Assembly (NCBI GenBank): GCA_028023455.1
Contig: JAQFVV010013343.1
Span: 72,001 to 136,000 of the forward strand
Source of the DNA: Epiperipatus broadwayi
Lineage: Eukaryota; Onychophora; Udeonychophora; Euonychophora; Peripatidae
Length of the DNA: 64,000 nucleotides
Reading direction: 5' to 3'
Shown piece after piece: positions 13,346-24,524 of the stretch (positions within the stretch are counted from its first letter, which is position 1; each line of letters starts with the position of its first letter). The notes beneath the pieces were generated by a model. The model was given only the letters and a program-made list of their open reading frames with translations. It was not told where the DNA came from and ran no database searches. A program made the translations under genes and the position numbers.

Positions 13346-14232
13346 TTGATTTATGGTAAACCAAATACAATTAATGAGTTGTTTGAGGAATTAAATGATT
13401 TGAAAGGCCTAAGATGGATTAAAACAGATGAAGATTTAATGTGCATTCAGTTTCTTAATCTTAAAATAACTAGGAATCAAGGCACTCTGGATTACTGCAT
13501 GACCATTAAACCAATAGTAAAAAAAGGGTATATTCTATATAAATCAAACGTGCCAATGTCATACAAAATGGCAGGTTTGAAGTCCTTCTTATTTAGAAAT
13601 AATAGTCTTTGCAAATATTCATCAGATAAAGGCAAAAATATTGAAATATATTCAAATGAATTATTAAATGTTGGCTATAGTTATAATCACATATATAATG
13701 TTATTAGAGATTTTAATACAAAATATAAAAATAAAAATTTTAATAATATTGATTCTCCTGCTAATAAAAAATATGGATATCAATCCCATATATTTCAAAC
13801 TATCAAGTAAAGTTTATGAGGAAAATTTATAAAGATATATGTGATGTTGGATTTTACACACCTCCTACATTAAACAACTTAATAAATAACTTCAAAGATA
13901 AAACCTCATGTATAAATAAAAATTGTGCCATTTATAAATGGATATGTAGGTGTGGCAGTAAATATATAGGTAAATCTAGATGTAAGTTGGAAAAAAGAAC
14001 TAAAGAACACTTACTATTATTAAAACATGTTCAGAAATTGAAACAAAATTGCATATTAGATAATAATATTTCAGCATCTGTTTTTTACGCCCATAATAAA
14101 TCATGTATTTATGGTTTTGATTTCAATTTTAACAGTGTAAAAATAGTGTATATTGAAAAAAATAACAATAAAAGAAAAATAAAGGAGGCTATGCTAATAT
14201 ACAAATATAAACATGACTTAATTAACAGGTAA
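13331..14232 (+). pseudogene. Penelope-like element: RT C-terminal region plus GIY-YIG endonuclease
   Basis: Best PLE copy in the window. The first frame (13331-13810) covers the end of the reverse transcriptase and the thumb, with the INELFEELNDL helix and the MCIQFLNLKITR strand that precede the 'KP' segment in PLE proteins. The second frame (13816-14232) is the GIY-YIG nuclease: CAIYKWICRCGSKYIGKSRC, the LEKRTKEH helix with the conserved Arg, then DNNISASVFYAHNKSCIYGFD and AMLIYKYKHDLINR. In PLEs this nuclease nicks the target for primed reverse transcription. The two halves are out of frame because a run of six A near 13764 is one short for the joined frame. The YxDD catalytic core is not present. 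It is the right arm of a head-to-head palindrome centred near 13345. Confidence 0.8.
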
Positions 14233-14380
14233 GCAGCAAACATTAAGATCACAGAATTGTGGAAATGTTAGCATTTCAAAGCTTTAGTTGACACAGATTA
14301 CTGGGATAATCGAAAGCGCTCCTAAGTGGATACATTTTTTTAATTATTTAGTTACTGTATTTACAAATATTCAGTTTTAT
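14233..14380 (+). mobile_element. Non-coding 3' tail of the Penelope-like element
   Basis: Contains the recurrent tail 'gaattgtgg', 'ttagttgaca' and 'tcctaagtggata', followed by 'ttagttactgtatttacaaa'. The same tail closes the copies at 12.58, 22.2, 31.4 and 32.9 kb and so defines the element 3' end. Confidence 0.65.
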
Positions 14381-14430
14381 ATATATATAGTTTGTATTTT
14401 CAATGATAAATTATTATAGCAGATATCATC

Positions 14431-14474
<44 letters not shown>

Positions 14475-14475
14475 G

Positions 14476-14540
<65 letters not shown>
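14431..14540. repeat. (AT)n-rich tract with inverted 'tcctata' pieces
   Basis: Three blocks of AT units separated by 'tataggatat' segments; can fold on itself. Confidence 0.85.
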
Positions 14541-14541
<1 letters not shown>

Positions 14542-14715
14542 AATCAATATATATATATATATCAAAATACAGTACAATTTATAAAAATTATATTCTTTTA
14601 GAAGTACTTTCGACTATACACTATAAAGACTACAAAGTGTATAGTCGAAAGTACTTCTAAAAGAATATAATTTATATAAATTGTACTGTATTTTGATATA
14701 TATATATTGATTTGT
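14540..14715. repeat. Near-perfect palindrome ending in PLE-like tails
   Basis: Arms of about 80 bp around a 12-base centre. The inner part 'agaagtactttcgactata' resembles the PLE tail 'aagtgctttcgattat' at 12.58 kb, so this is probably a very short inverted PLE insertion of a related subfamily. Confidence 0.7.
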
Positions 14716-14762
14716 ATATTACATATATTGTGAAACGAATACAGATATCAAACTTTATTTAT

Positions 14763-14764
<2 letters not shown>

Positions 14765-14842
<78 letters not shown>
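14765..14842. repeat. (AT)n microsatellite
   Basis: About 38 uninterrupted TA/AT units. Confidence 0.95.
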
Positions 14843-14847
<5 letters not shown>

Positions 14848-15421
14848 AAATGTGTGGTGTATAATTTATTTATTCTAACGGATTTAAATTTTACATCCTA
14901 TAAAATATTATTTTATGTATTCTATAGCAGATATATAGTCATAAATTCAAATAATTATCTCTCTTTTTTTTTAAATAATATGATTTCTATATTTTATCAT
15001 TTCTGCATATATTTTCAGATATATATATATAATTGTATTATTTTGGCATTATTATGAATATAATTTAAATCCTCTTGAAAACAAATTCAGTTCCATTATT
15101 TCCAAATAAATTATATTATAAGTTAATCCATTTATCGATTGAAATAGCCAATAATTTTAAAACATATAAAGAAAGTCAAAGTGTATATTTTTTTTACATT
15201 TGTTTCTAAATTCATTTCGTTTCAAATAAAAATTCATTCGACTTTTATTTTTAAAAGATGATTTATATGAAGTCAGTAATATCAATTATATTAAAAAAAA
15301 TAAAGCAGACATTTGTCACTCCATCAGATAACTAAACCTTAATTGTAAAATATAAATGCAGAGTCTTAATTTTCTCTTCTTAGAAATATTAACAGTTAAG
15401 ATAAAATCTTTGATGAATTAC

Positions 15422-15628
15422 CAGTTCTCTTTCATTTCAAAGAAATTTACTGCATTATAATCTATAAAATTCTTTTTAAGTAAACAGTCAGTCTTTTCAA
15501 GCTCACAGTTAATAAAATTTAAATATTTCTTACATCGTTTCAATCCAGATATATTGTAATAATTCTCCTGGCAATTAACATTCATATTCTGAGGTATCCA
15601 AATAGTTACTATCATATTCTGCATATTT
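15422..15628 (-). CDS. Possible internal exon encoding a cysteine-containing segment
   Basis: A 207-bp open segment bounded on the minus strand by a possible acceptor (ccttcag, AG at 15629-15630) and a possible donor (GTAATT, from 15421). The intron phases would match at both ends (1 + 68 codons + 2). The product has four cysteines (…NVNCQENYYNISGLKRC…, then NFINCELEKTDC), one potential N-glycosylation site (NIS), and balanced, non-repetitive composition unlike the surrounding DNA. I do not recognise the family; it could belong to an extracellular protein. The polypyrimidine tract is weak, no neighbouring exon is visible, and it may be a chance frame or an old repeat. Confidence 0.25.
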
Positions 15629-15733
15629 CTGAAGGTATTAAATTAAGTTCATGTAGATAAACCCAATAGGAAAAGTTTTCGGTTTAGTGGTACAATTACA
15701 ATTCAACTATTGTAATTAAAATTGTCACTATAC

Positions 15734-15871
15734 TGAGCCGATAATTTCGATCAGCTCATGTTAAACTCTATGGGTGTATGCAAATATACATATATACACA
15801 TATATATTTAGGTATAAAATAAGAAATAAATGCTGTGTGTATAGGAAGTTTTTTTTTTTGGTATTATTTAT

Positions 15872-15904
<33 letters not shown>

Positions 15905-15918
15905 AGAATACCAAAAAA

Positions 15919-15956
<38 letters not shown>

Positions 15957-17420
15957 TTTTTTGGTATTCTTCATTGGTTTTTTTTTATTGGGATTTTAAA
16001 AACAAAAAAAAGCAAAATGGTAGATTAGTTATTTTTTTAATTGGATTGAGAGATTACATTGAAAGTGATATTAAAAAAAATTTAAAGTTTTTGGAAACAA
16101 TTAATTAATTATTTTAATTTTCTAATCTGAAGGGAGGGGAGAGAAAAAAAATCGTAATTAATGCTATTGTCGTGATTTCTAGTTAGCAAGGTGTTAAAAA
16201 CAAAAAAATTAAAGGAATGCAATCACTGTCCAGGAACATGATAAAAAAAAAAGAACAATAAGAAAATGACTATAAATAGAGAGGAAAAACTATTGTGTGT
16301 TTAATTATTAGTTTTCTTTTAATAAAAAAAGAACTGTTATATAAAAAAATGGAAATAAAAATGATAGAAGGCTAAACAAAATAGAATCCGTCCCCAGGTG
16401 GGACACTGACCTATTTCTAGATCTTCATCAAACCATGAAACCACCTCAAGGAACATCAAACCACATAGGAATAAGTGGAGCTAGCCATGCAACAAAATTA
16501 GTGCTGAGAATCAACTCCCAAATGATACAAGTAAACGTATATGGACATACACTGATCGATCAGGGTAATGGAAACTTTGTTTATTGATTGAACTATAGAC
16601 ATTAGTGAATTTTAAGTATACTTTTTTAGGACTGCATTCAACCTTTAATGAACTATAAGTTACAACAATAGGAGGATATTTTTTATATATTAATAATGTT
16701 TATATTTACATTAAATAATTTGTTTATTTAGAATATGTAAATTAGTTCATATGTTTTAATTTTTCTTTATGAATGGTTTAATTAAACTTTGACAAAATTT
16801 TCAGGACTATTGGGTGAGGTTAAAAAAATAATAATCCCATAAATGAATCCAAGAGAATGTTATCAGAATAGAATTTAAAATGATTTACAAAGCAAAATGA
16901 AAAGTATTAAGGGTTGAGAAAATATTGAAAGAGAAAGTGTTCTTCATCTTTGTTTTTTTTTTATAAAAAAAAAAGAGAGAGAAAACAATTACATTAGTTA
17001 TCTCAAGAACAAAGGAAAGTTAGAGGGGGTGGGGTTATTAGTGATTTGTTCTGTGAATGGTCTTGAATAAAAGAAAAATAAACTATAATAAAGTGTATTA
17101 TTAATTAAAGGTTAAGAAAGTGTACTTGTTTTTTTTTTTTGCATTGGTTCTTTACACAATAAAAACCTATTATTGTATTGAATCTGTCCATATTAAAATG
17201 GGATTGTGAAAAGGAGTTTAGCTGGATCTATCATACGTATACAAATTATCGACCATGGATATAAGATTTTCTAATTTTGCGTTTCTAGGTTCTTTTCCTA
17301 GTAGCACCCTCATATGATATTGATTCCAGATTTAATTAAAATTTTTAATTCTCAGTGTATGATCATTCAGATATAAAAAGTACTGGCAAAGAGTGGCACA
17401 CACATAGAAAAAATAGAAAA
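15734..17420 (+). repeat. 5' LTR
   Basis: Homologous over its length to 18616-20355 (for example 'tttaggtataaaataagaaa' in both). Starts TGAGCC. An AT-rich hairpin at 15880-15975 ('aagaataccaaaaaactta' opposite 'taagttttttggtattctt') is absent from the 3' LTR copy, which has only a single short version. Confidence 0.75.
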
Positions 17421-17436
17421 TGGTGTTCCCAACATG
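17421..17436 (+). promoter_or_regulatory. Probable primer-binding site
   Basis: TGGTGTTCCCAACATG begins with TGG exactly where the similarity between the LTRs stops, as expected for a site complementary to a tRNA 3' end (…GGGAACACCA). Confidence 0.5.
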
Positions 17437-17579
17437 TTGGGGCTTATAAGAAAAATAAATGACCAGACATAAGAGTTATGGGATAGGTGAGGTGGATTTT
17501 AGATGAGATCGGAGAGTTGGTGTTTTCATTGGGGGAGGATTTAGCATTAAGAGTAGAATAAAAAGAAGACAAAATAAAA

Positions 17580-18571
17580 ATGAGTGAGGACAAAAGTGCA
17601 GTTGAAAGCCTGGTGGTGACATTCAAGAACCCTAAGCAGTGTCAGTTGGAAGAGATACTGGGAGCTATGAATGACTTAAAAAGAATAGTTTTGGAAGACT
17701 GGAAAGAAATAAAAGAGATTAAAGAAATGATCAAAGACATGAGAAAAGAGATAAATGATTTAAAAGAAAATAAAGAAAACTGATCAGATATAGAAGGGGA
17801 TTTAAGTAAAACAGACATTGAAGCTGATAAGGTTAGTGAAAAAAAAGGATGGGGAAGGACAACTAGAACAAATAAAAGCAAACCCATGAAAGAAGTGGAC
17901 ACTGATAAATATGGAGGAGAGTAAAATGGAAAAGAAACTGAATGAACCAAAAGAAAATAGCCGTAACAGAATGGTGTTAGCCAAGTTTATTCATTTAAAA
18001 GGGATTAAAAGAGACAGGGAAAAAACCCAATTATTTGAATAGTTTCCAATATTTTTTTTACTTTCATAGGTCAGAGGAAGCAAAAAAATTATCATAGTGA
18101 TGAGCTATTTAAGTGGCCCCATGCAGGAATGGTGGAAAGCTGTAAATTACAGACCCAAAACTTTCTCAGAATATTGAGACATGATTTTACGGGGGTTCTG
18201 GGGTATGGAAAAACAATAGGCAATACACATGAAAATATCACAAGAGAAATATAAACCTGATAAAGATAAAACCTACAGTCAGTTATTTCAGTGTCAAACT
18301 GTGAAATTAAAAGCATTGGAAGCCTATCTAATGGACCAATTTCAAATAGAAAGAACTATAAGGTACAACTTCCCTTTGGGAGTACAGCAGAAACTGGCAG
18401 AAAATCATTGTCTATCGATCGAGGAAACCATTGAATTGTTAGTTGATATGGAGTATAATGATACAGAAGAATGGGGAGACTGTAAGATTAGGTGAGAAAA
18501 TAGTAATGAACCTATGGTAAAAGGTAACTGTAAAAGAGAATTTGCAGACAATCCTTCATTGAGTAATTAAA
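17580..18571 (+). pseudogene. gag: Decayed Gag of the gag-only LTR element
   Basis: ATG at 17580 opens a 67-codon segment: a short N-terminus, then a coiled coil rich in Lys and Glu (EIKEIKEMIKDMRKEI). It stops at TGA 17781-17783 and is followed by Lys/Asp-rich sequence in shifted frames. A second recognisable part (about 18062-18495) has the hallmark paired Trp of Gag cores (MQEWWKAVNY), the downstream FSEY and GFWGM elements, and an open 88-codon stretch (18229-18495) ending near IEETIELLVDMEY. In-frame stops occur between them. No protease, reverse transcriptase or integrase follows before the polypurine tract. The element would have depended on proteins from a relative. It is organised like the gag at 1-1833 but is a different family. 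Confidence 0.65.
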
Positions 18572-18601
18572 GTTTATGTTTATTTTTTTATTTTTTTAAT
18601 T

Positions 18602-18610
18602 GGGAAGGGA
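18602..18610 (+). promoter_or_regulatory. Polypurine tract
   Basis: GGGAAGGGA, five bases before the 3' LTR start at 18616, the position needed to prime plus-strand synthesis. Confidence 0.55.
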
Positions 18611-18615
18611 TGCAA

Positions 18616-20355
18616 TGAGCCAATAATTTCAATTGGCTCATGTTATATTCTCTGTGTGTATGCAAATATATGTATATACACATATACATTTAGGTATAAA
18701 ATAAGAAATAAATGCTGTGTGTATAGAAAATTTTTTTGGTATTATTTATTAGGTTTTTTTATATAAGTTTTTTTGGTATTATTCATTCATTTTTATTTAT
18801 TGGGATTTTAAAAACAACAAAAAAATCAAAATGGTAGATTAGTTATTTTTTTAATTATATTGAGAAATTACATCAAAAGTGATATTAAAAAAAATTTAAA
18901 GTTTTTGGAAACAATTTCATAATTAAATAGTTTAATTTTCTAATCTGAAGGGAGGGGAGAGGAAAAAAGAATTGTAATTAATTCTATTGTTGTGACTTCT
19001 AGTTAGTGAGATGTTAAAAACAACAAAATTAAAGGAATGCAATCACTGGCTGGGAACATGATCACAAAATAAGGACAATGAAAAAAGGACTATAAATAAA
19101 GAGGAAAACTTTTGTGTGCTTAATTATTAGTTTTCTTTTAATAAAAAGAACTAAATGCAAATAAAAATGATAGAAGGCTAAACGAAATATAATCCGTCCC
19201 CACCTGTGACAGTGACCTATTATTAGATCTTCATCGATCTGTGAAACCACCTCAAGGAACATCAAACCACATAGGAAAAGGCGGAGCTAGCTGTGCAACA
19301 AAATTAGTGCTGAGAATCAACTCCCAAGTGATACTAAGAAATGCTTATGCACATACACTGATCAATCTGGGTAATGGAAAATTTGTTTATTGATTGAACT
19401 ATACACATTAGTGAACTTTAAGCATACTATTTTAAGGATTTCATACAACCTTTAATGAATTATGAGTTATGACAATAGAAGGGGATTTTTTTATATTAAT
19501 AATGTTTATATCTACATTAATTAATTTGTTTACTTAGAATATGTAAATTAGTTGTTATGTTTTAATTTTTCTTTATGAATAGTTTAATTAAATTTTAACA
19601 AAATTTTCAGGAGTATTGGGTTAGGTTAACAAAAATAATAATCCCATAAACGAATCCAAGAGAATGTTATGAGAATAGAATTTAAAATGATTTAGAAAGC
19701 AAAATGAAAAGTATTAAGGGTTGAGAAAATATTGAAAGAAAGGGTAGGGTTTTTTTGTCATAACTTACTCCTAATAGTAAGTCACTTAGTCCTAATACCG
19801 GTCAAGATTTGGATCAGATTGAACACTTATTTAAGTAAAAGCACATGTTTCTTCAAGAACAAAATATATATTGCTCATTCCCATTGGTTTTTTTTTATAA
19901 ATTAAAAGAGAAAGAGAACGATTATGTTAGTTATGTGAAGAGTAGAGGAAAGTAAAGAGGGTGGGAGTTATTAGTGTTTTGTTTTGTGAATGGTCTTGAA
20001 TAAAAGAAAAATAAACTATAATAAAGTGTATTATTATTTAAAGGTTAAGAAAGTATATTTGTTTTGTTTTTTTTGCATTGGTTCTTTACACATTAAATAC
20101 CTATTATTGTATTGAATCCGTCCATATTAAAATGGGATTGTGAAGGGGAGTTTAGCTGGATATGTCATATGTATATAAATGATCAACCATGAATATAAGA
20201 TTTTCTAATTTTGTGGTTCTAGGTTTTTTTCCTAGTGTCACCATCATATGATATCGATTCCAGATTTAATTAAAATTTTTAATTCTCAGCATACAATCAT
20301 TCAGATATAAAAAGTAATGGCACAGAGTGGCACACACATGGAAAAAGATAAAAAA
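18616..20355 (+). repeat. 3' LTR
   Basis: Direct repeat of the 5' LTR, starting TGAGCC and ending near 'gataaaaa'. It carries an extra segment of about 140 bp at 19745-19885 that is not in the 5' LTR. Confidence 0.75.
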
Positions 20356-21235
20356 TGCAATACTTTTTAAATAAAATAATAAAAATTATAGAAAATTATC
20401 ACTGTAAAATTTGTAGATTGTAGAAATACAGCTGTGAAGTGAAGTATAAATAATATAAGAATTATAAAACAATTAAATAGTGTAAGAGTAGTAACTAGAC
20501 AGACATCAACCTTAGTATTTATACATATTTAATATAATGATTTCATTGGTCAACACTGCTTGAACAGAATTACTAATTTACATATTTGCTTTTAACAATT
20601 AAGTTTTAAAAACTATGAGTCATCAATATTAAATAATTTTCAACTTATTTAATACTTTAATTATCAAATATTTTCATCTAAAAATTTAATATTCTTATTT
20701 AAATATTAAAACAGTTTCATAACTTAGAATTAATTTTCAAAATATATTATTACAATTAAATAAAATTAATAATAATTTTAAATATTACTTTTTAAATATT
20801 ATTTACAGTCTGATAATTTTGCTACATTTTATTGTATCAAACATTATTCAGCAAGCTAAATTATAATTTTATTTCTTTAACTTTTTTAAAGCACACATCC
20901 TTACACACAGACCTAGTCACGTGATACTTTCAGAACACTTTTAAAATAATTTTAAATTAATTTGACATTTTTTTAAATAATGTTTTAGGCAAAACTAATT
21001 ATTTAAAGCATATAATATAAAATATTTACTACTAATTTAAACCTACCCTATCTCTGTAGTATTTTTAAAACTAGAATAAATAAAAGATACTATATTTTAA
21101 ATATTTTATTAAAGCATTTTGGTACTAAATTCACCTAACAATGAGCCTAAACTCCTAAATCTACCTTCATAAACTCCTATCTACTGAGTTTGAATCCTAC
21201 TAGTTAGGACTACAGAGCACTTGCTGTTTAAGTAA
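20356..21235. other. A+T-rich DNA, no gene seen
   Basis: No supported coding or repeat feature. Confidence 0.5.
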
Positions 21236-22300
21236 GTTCAGAAATTGAATCAAAATTGCAAAGTAGATAATAATTTTTTAACATGCATCTTTCATGACCA
21301 TAATAATTTATTTAATTATGGTTTTAACTTCAATTACAATATTAACTCATTTTTAGACAGTCACGGTTGAAAATGTGATGGACTTTCCATCATTCAAATC
21401 CTGGCAATTTTAGATGGAAAATAAAGATTTTTACGTCAATCGAGAGATTATACAAAGTTCCGTAAGATGCTGCCATCTCATGAATTATTTTACAAGTAAA
21501 AATCAATAAACCTGTCAGTTAAGGTTAAACAAAGAAGGAACGTGGACTTATCTGGACTTATCTTAGTTCTGATTGGCTAATAAATTTTGACAACAAAGAA
21601 AATCTTTTGTCAATAATGAAATTGGTCCAATTCCTTTTGTTTTATTTTGAAAGCGATAAATAAAAGTTTTAGACTATTCTAAAAGGTTTTTTTTGACATA
21701 TTATAAATTATTTTGAGAAAATATGCTAAAAAATAAAATTATTTTTAGAAAAATAGTTAAAAGTTTAGCAAAAATTATTTATTTTAAGAACTGTAAAAAA
21801 ATAACTGATGTCACAATATGTCAGCTACACTTTTTATTGGTGAATAATGTTCATTTAAAGATTTGCGTTATTGCATTTTTTTAAAATTATAAACAAATAT
21901 TTATTTTTGAAAAAACTTTTGTTAACTTTCATAACATGACAAATTATTAATATACTTTTTACAAATGAAACTAAAGTGAAGATCATATTAAAATATAAAT
22001 ATATTTTGACAATTGAGTTTGTAACTTGGCCAATTAAATGTTTAAAGATTTTTCCTCACTCAGCCAATAAAATAATCAGCAATAGAAAGGTTAAAATATT
22101 GCAAATTGAAAAAATAACAACAAAAGAAAAATAAAAAAAGCTATGCCAACATGTAAATACAGACATGACTTAATTAATAGACAGGCAGTAAACATTAAGT
22201 TCATAGAATTGTGGGAAGGTTAGCCTTTCAATATGTTAGTTGACGAAGACTACAAGGATAGTCGAAAGTCCTATTAAGTGAATAAATATTTTAAAATATA
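21236..22300 (+). pseudogene. Penelope-like element 3' fragment split by an insertion
   Basis: The first part (21236-21346) matches the PLE block 'ttcagaaattgaatcaaaat' through the DHNK…YGFNFN-like region. The second (22074-22300) resumes at 'aaaatattgcaaattgaaaa' and runs through AMPT/YKYRHDLINRQAV-like sequence into the standard 3' tail ('atagtcgaaagtcctattaa'). The break falls inside the SVKILQIEK block, so an unrelated piece of about 725 bp was inserted after the PLE. The remnant has no catalytic domains. Confidence 0.65.
21347..22073. mobile_element. Unclassified insertion inside the PLE fragment
   Basis: Defined only by the interruption of the PLE. 'actca' occurs at both edges (about 21345 and 22057) and may be a short target duplication. 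No coding frame. It contains 'ttctgattggctaataaa' and, inverted near the other end, 'cagccaataaaat', perhaps remains of terminal inverted repeats. Confidence 0.35.
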
Positions 22301-22964
22301 TGATTATTATATTTATAAATATTCAATTATAAATATATATGTGTGTATGTGTGAGTGTGTGTGTGTTAAATAAAAAATCTTAATGAATATTGTCAATATT
22401 TAAATAGAAGTAAAAACACATCATAAGTTATGTATAAATTACAATTATGCACATAAAAATGATAAAGAATAAATTAGACTGTTTGAATACTTCCTTAATT
22501 TTTTTATATTATCTTTTTATTTATTAATTATCTAAAAATTAAGAATGAAAATGATATATTATACAAATTACAATATGTTATTAATCATTCTAAAACTACT
22601 TCTATATATTTGGTGATAAAACACAATAATCATTTTTAAATCTTTATAACATTAATGAAACGCCAATTTTTATAGGTAAATATCAAATTCACTTATTATA
22701 ATATATATGAAACTTAAATAGAAGTACTTAATGCAATCATCTTATTATTTACTGGGAAGAAACTGTTGCTTATATAGAGATATCTACCATAGGTACAGTT
22801 AATTTGGTTTATATTTTGAATATATTCACATTACAATACTCATTAGATGATACACTTACTTCAGTTTGAGTTACATATAATCTAACTTATAATTATTATT
22901 TATTATTTACATATGTATGCTTATTCATATTTATAATGCATCTCTCTTAACACCTTTTTTATAG

Positions 22965-23164
22965 ATAATCCTTTTGTATGTGATAAACAGCTGAGTTCTT
23001 TTGTGACTTACATAAAAGAATCTGTATCAAAAGGCAACCTTCATTTAGTTGAACCCTATCAAACTAATTGCATATCTCCACCAAAGTTAACAGGTATTTC
23101 TGTACAAAATTTAACTATTTCCCAGTTAGAGGAAGAAGATGTAGGATCTGGGGATGATTATTAG
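22965..23164 (+). CDS. Terminal exon of a leucine-rich-repeat protein (LRR C-terminal cap)
   Basis: A 200-bp exon with an acceptor (pyrimidine-rich 'cacctttttt' then atag, AG at 22963-22964) and TAG stop at 23162-23164. It is read from the second codon position: 65 residues. It opens with NPFVCDKQL, the start of the LRR C-terminal capping domain (usual form NPW-x-C-D-C), continues with an amphipathic helix (SSFVTYIKES) and closes the cap with NCISPPKLTGISVQNL. One of the usual cap cysteines is replaced (CDK for CDC). The tail is acidic and ends EEEDVGSGDDY; Gly-Ser-Gly beside acidic residues resembles a glycosaminoglycan-attachment site, and the terminal Tyr could be sulfated. The family is extracellular or membrane-anchored. 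Candidate poly(A) signal AATAAA lies near 23331. Upstream exons with the leucine-rich repeats were not found and may lie outside the window. Confidence 0.7.
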
Positions 23165-23641
23165 TATCAAAACAATATTTTTTCAATCTGAATACAATTC
23201 TAGAAAAAAAAAACATTCTCAATATAATAGGATATGCTTACATTATATGAATAATAAGATGTCTTATGTGCATTTTTTAAAAAGGTAGAATCATGTTTAT
23301 AAGCACAAAACAACAAACATTGCGAATAATATAATAAACATGTTTTTAGAGTAAGATGGTACTTGTTAGCTGTGTATATTAATATAAATTGAATAATTAA
23401 ACTTAAAATACTATTTTATTTTGAATTTTTTAATTTCTGATATTATACTGACATGTGTTCAATTAATTCTATAGATTAGACTTTTTATGTTAGATCAATG
23501 ACCCCACATCAAATATTTGAAAGATGTAGCTAATATCGACAATTATTTGTTTGTTTGTGTTTTTTTTTATAAATTTCTTTTTTTTCATTTCCTTGTATAT
23601 TGCATTTTTCTTCTTTATTCAGTATAACAAATATTTGTATT

Positions 23642-23760
23642 GTCAAGCGTTGTTAGCCTAGAGGTCATCACAACTGTCTTGCAAGCAAGTAGTTGGTTGC
23701 AGACAGTTGTGGGGTTCGCCTCCCGGCCGATGCTATGACACATGAAAAAAAACAAATAAC
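23642..23760 (+). mobile_element. tRNA-derived SINE with 16-bp target duplication
   Basis: A 119-bp insert flanked by identical direct repeats 'aacaaatatttgtatt' at 23626-23641 and 23761-23776, proof of target-primed insertion. The body has an A-box-like 'TTAGCCTAGAGG' near 23652 and a B-box-like 'GGGTTCGCCTCC' near 23711, spaced as in a tRNA gene. The GC content (for example 'cctcccggccgatg') is well above its surroundings. The 3' end is A-rich. It is tRNA-related but not a functional tRNA: the acceptor stem does not pair and the B box departs from GTTCRANNC. It lies about 480 bp downstream of the LRR exon. Confidence 0.75.
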
Positions 23761-23960
23761 AACAAATATTTGTATTTTCAAATATCAATAAATAATATGA
23801 AGACAAATGAATGCATTTATTTTTATATGCACAAACATTTTACACAACAGTATAACTAAGCATGTAAATTATGCAATAGAAGATAATAGTACTCAACATT
23901 AATTAACATTGGCTGCATCTAAGCAGAAAGATCATAACAGCATTTTTATTTAAATTTATT

Positions 23961-24513
23961 AATATCTGAAACACAAGCTTATTATATACCTGTGTCTATA
24001 CATCTAATATATATGGTATATGAGCACAGACTTTCACATGACCCATGACTCTCCACTCTATCTCATAGCACTGATACACTTGAACACATATATATTTCAT
24101 TCTAAACCAGCCCTTGTATATGTATTAAATGGATTATGTTCTGTACAGGAGGAGTCAGACTTACATTAGGTCAACATGGGTGAGACAAGAATCTCAGCCT
24201 TAGAGTGGCCTTTGAGCATTCTATCATCAGATTTTCAATTGGATGGATGGTTGAAGAGTTGGAGCGTGGACTAGATTGAAGCCTGTCCATTGAAATATGA
24301 AGATTGGCTATCTTAATTTATATTTGAGCACTTATAGCATATATGTGTAGAGATGGTAATCTGGTTCAATTGATGATTGATGATTTAGCATGAAATACTT
24401 ATATTGGTGATTATTTGTCTTTTCGACATATATGTGTTCAAGTGAATCAATGTTATGAGATAGAGTGGAGAGTGGTGGGTCATGTGAAAGTCTGTGCTCA
24501 TATACCCCATATA
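23961..24513 (+). mobile_element. Palindromic-end mobile element, fullest single copy (family 'TGAGCACAGAC')
   Basis: The left end (about 23968-24112) is the inverted, shorter copy of the right end (about 24390-24513): 'tgagcacagactttcacatg' on the left, 'catgtgaaagtctgtgctca' on the right. Between them is about 280 bp of unique sequence ('aggtcaacatgggtgagaca', 'gatggatggttgaagagttg', 'gaagcctgtccattgaaat') that recurs at 35.98, 52.6 and 53.1 kb. An 11-bp direct repeat 'ttaaatttatt' lies on both sides (23950-23960 and 24514-24524). There is no coding frame. Non-autonomous family of unknown class. Confidence 0.7.
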
Positions 24514-24524
24514 TTAAATTTATT

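Larger units (their letters stand above)
15734..20355 (+). mobile_element. LTR retrotransposon with gag only (non-autonomous)
   Basis: Two direct repeats of about 1.7 kb (15734-17420 and 18616-20355) flank a 1.2-kb internal region carrying a primer-binding site, a decayed gag and a polypurine tract, with no pol. Both LTRs start with TGAGCC, which is itself half of a short inverted repeat (TGAGCC…GGCTCA, intact in the 3' LTR at 18616-18641). The LTRs differ by point changes, an insertion at about 19745-19885 in the 3' LTR, and an AT hairpin in the 5' LTR. So the insertion is not recent. 'atac' precedes the 5' LTR and also follows the 3' LTR after a few bases, a possible but weak target duplication. 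Confidence 0.75.

Noticed and set aside
17642-17984. Two minus-strand frames antisense to gag
   Set aside because: Ser/Phe-rich mirror of the Lys/Glu-rich gag strand.
21380-21415. 'cattcaaatcctgg', resembling a tRNA B box
   Set aside because: No convincing A box at the right distance and no acceptor stem; treated as part of the unclassified insertion.
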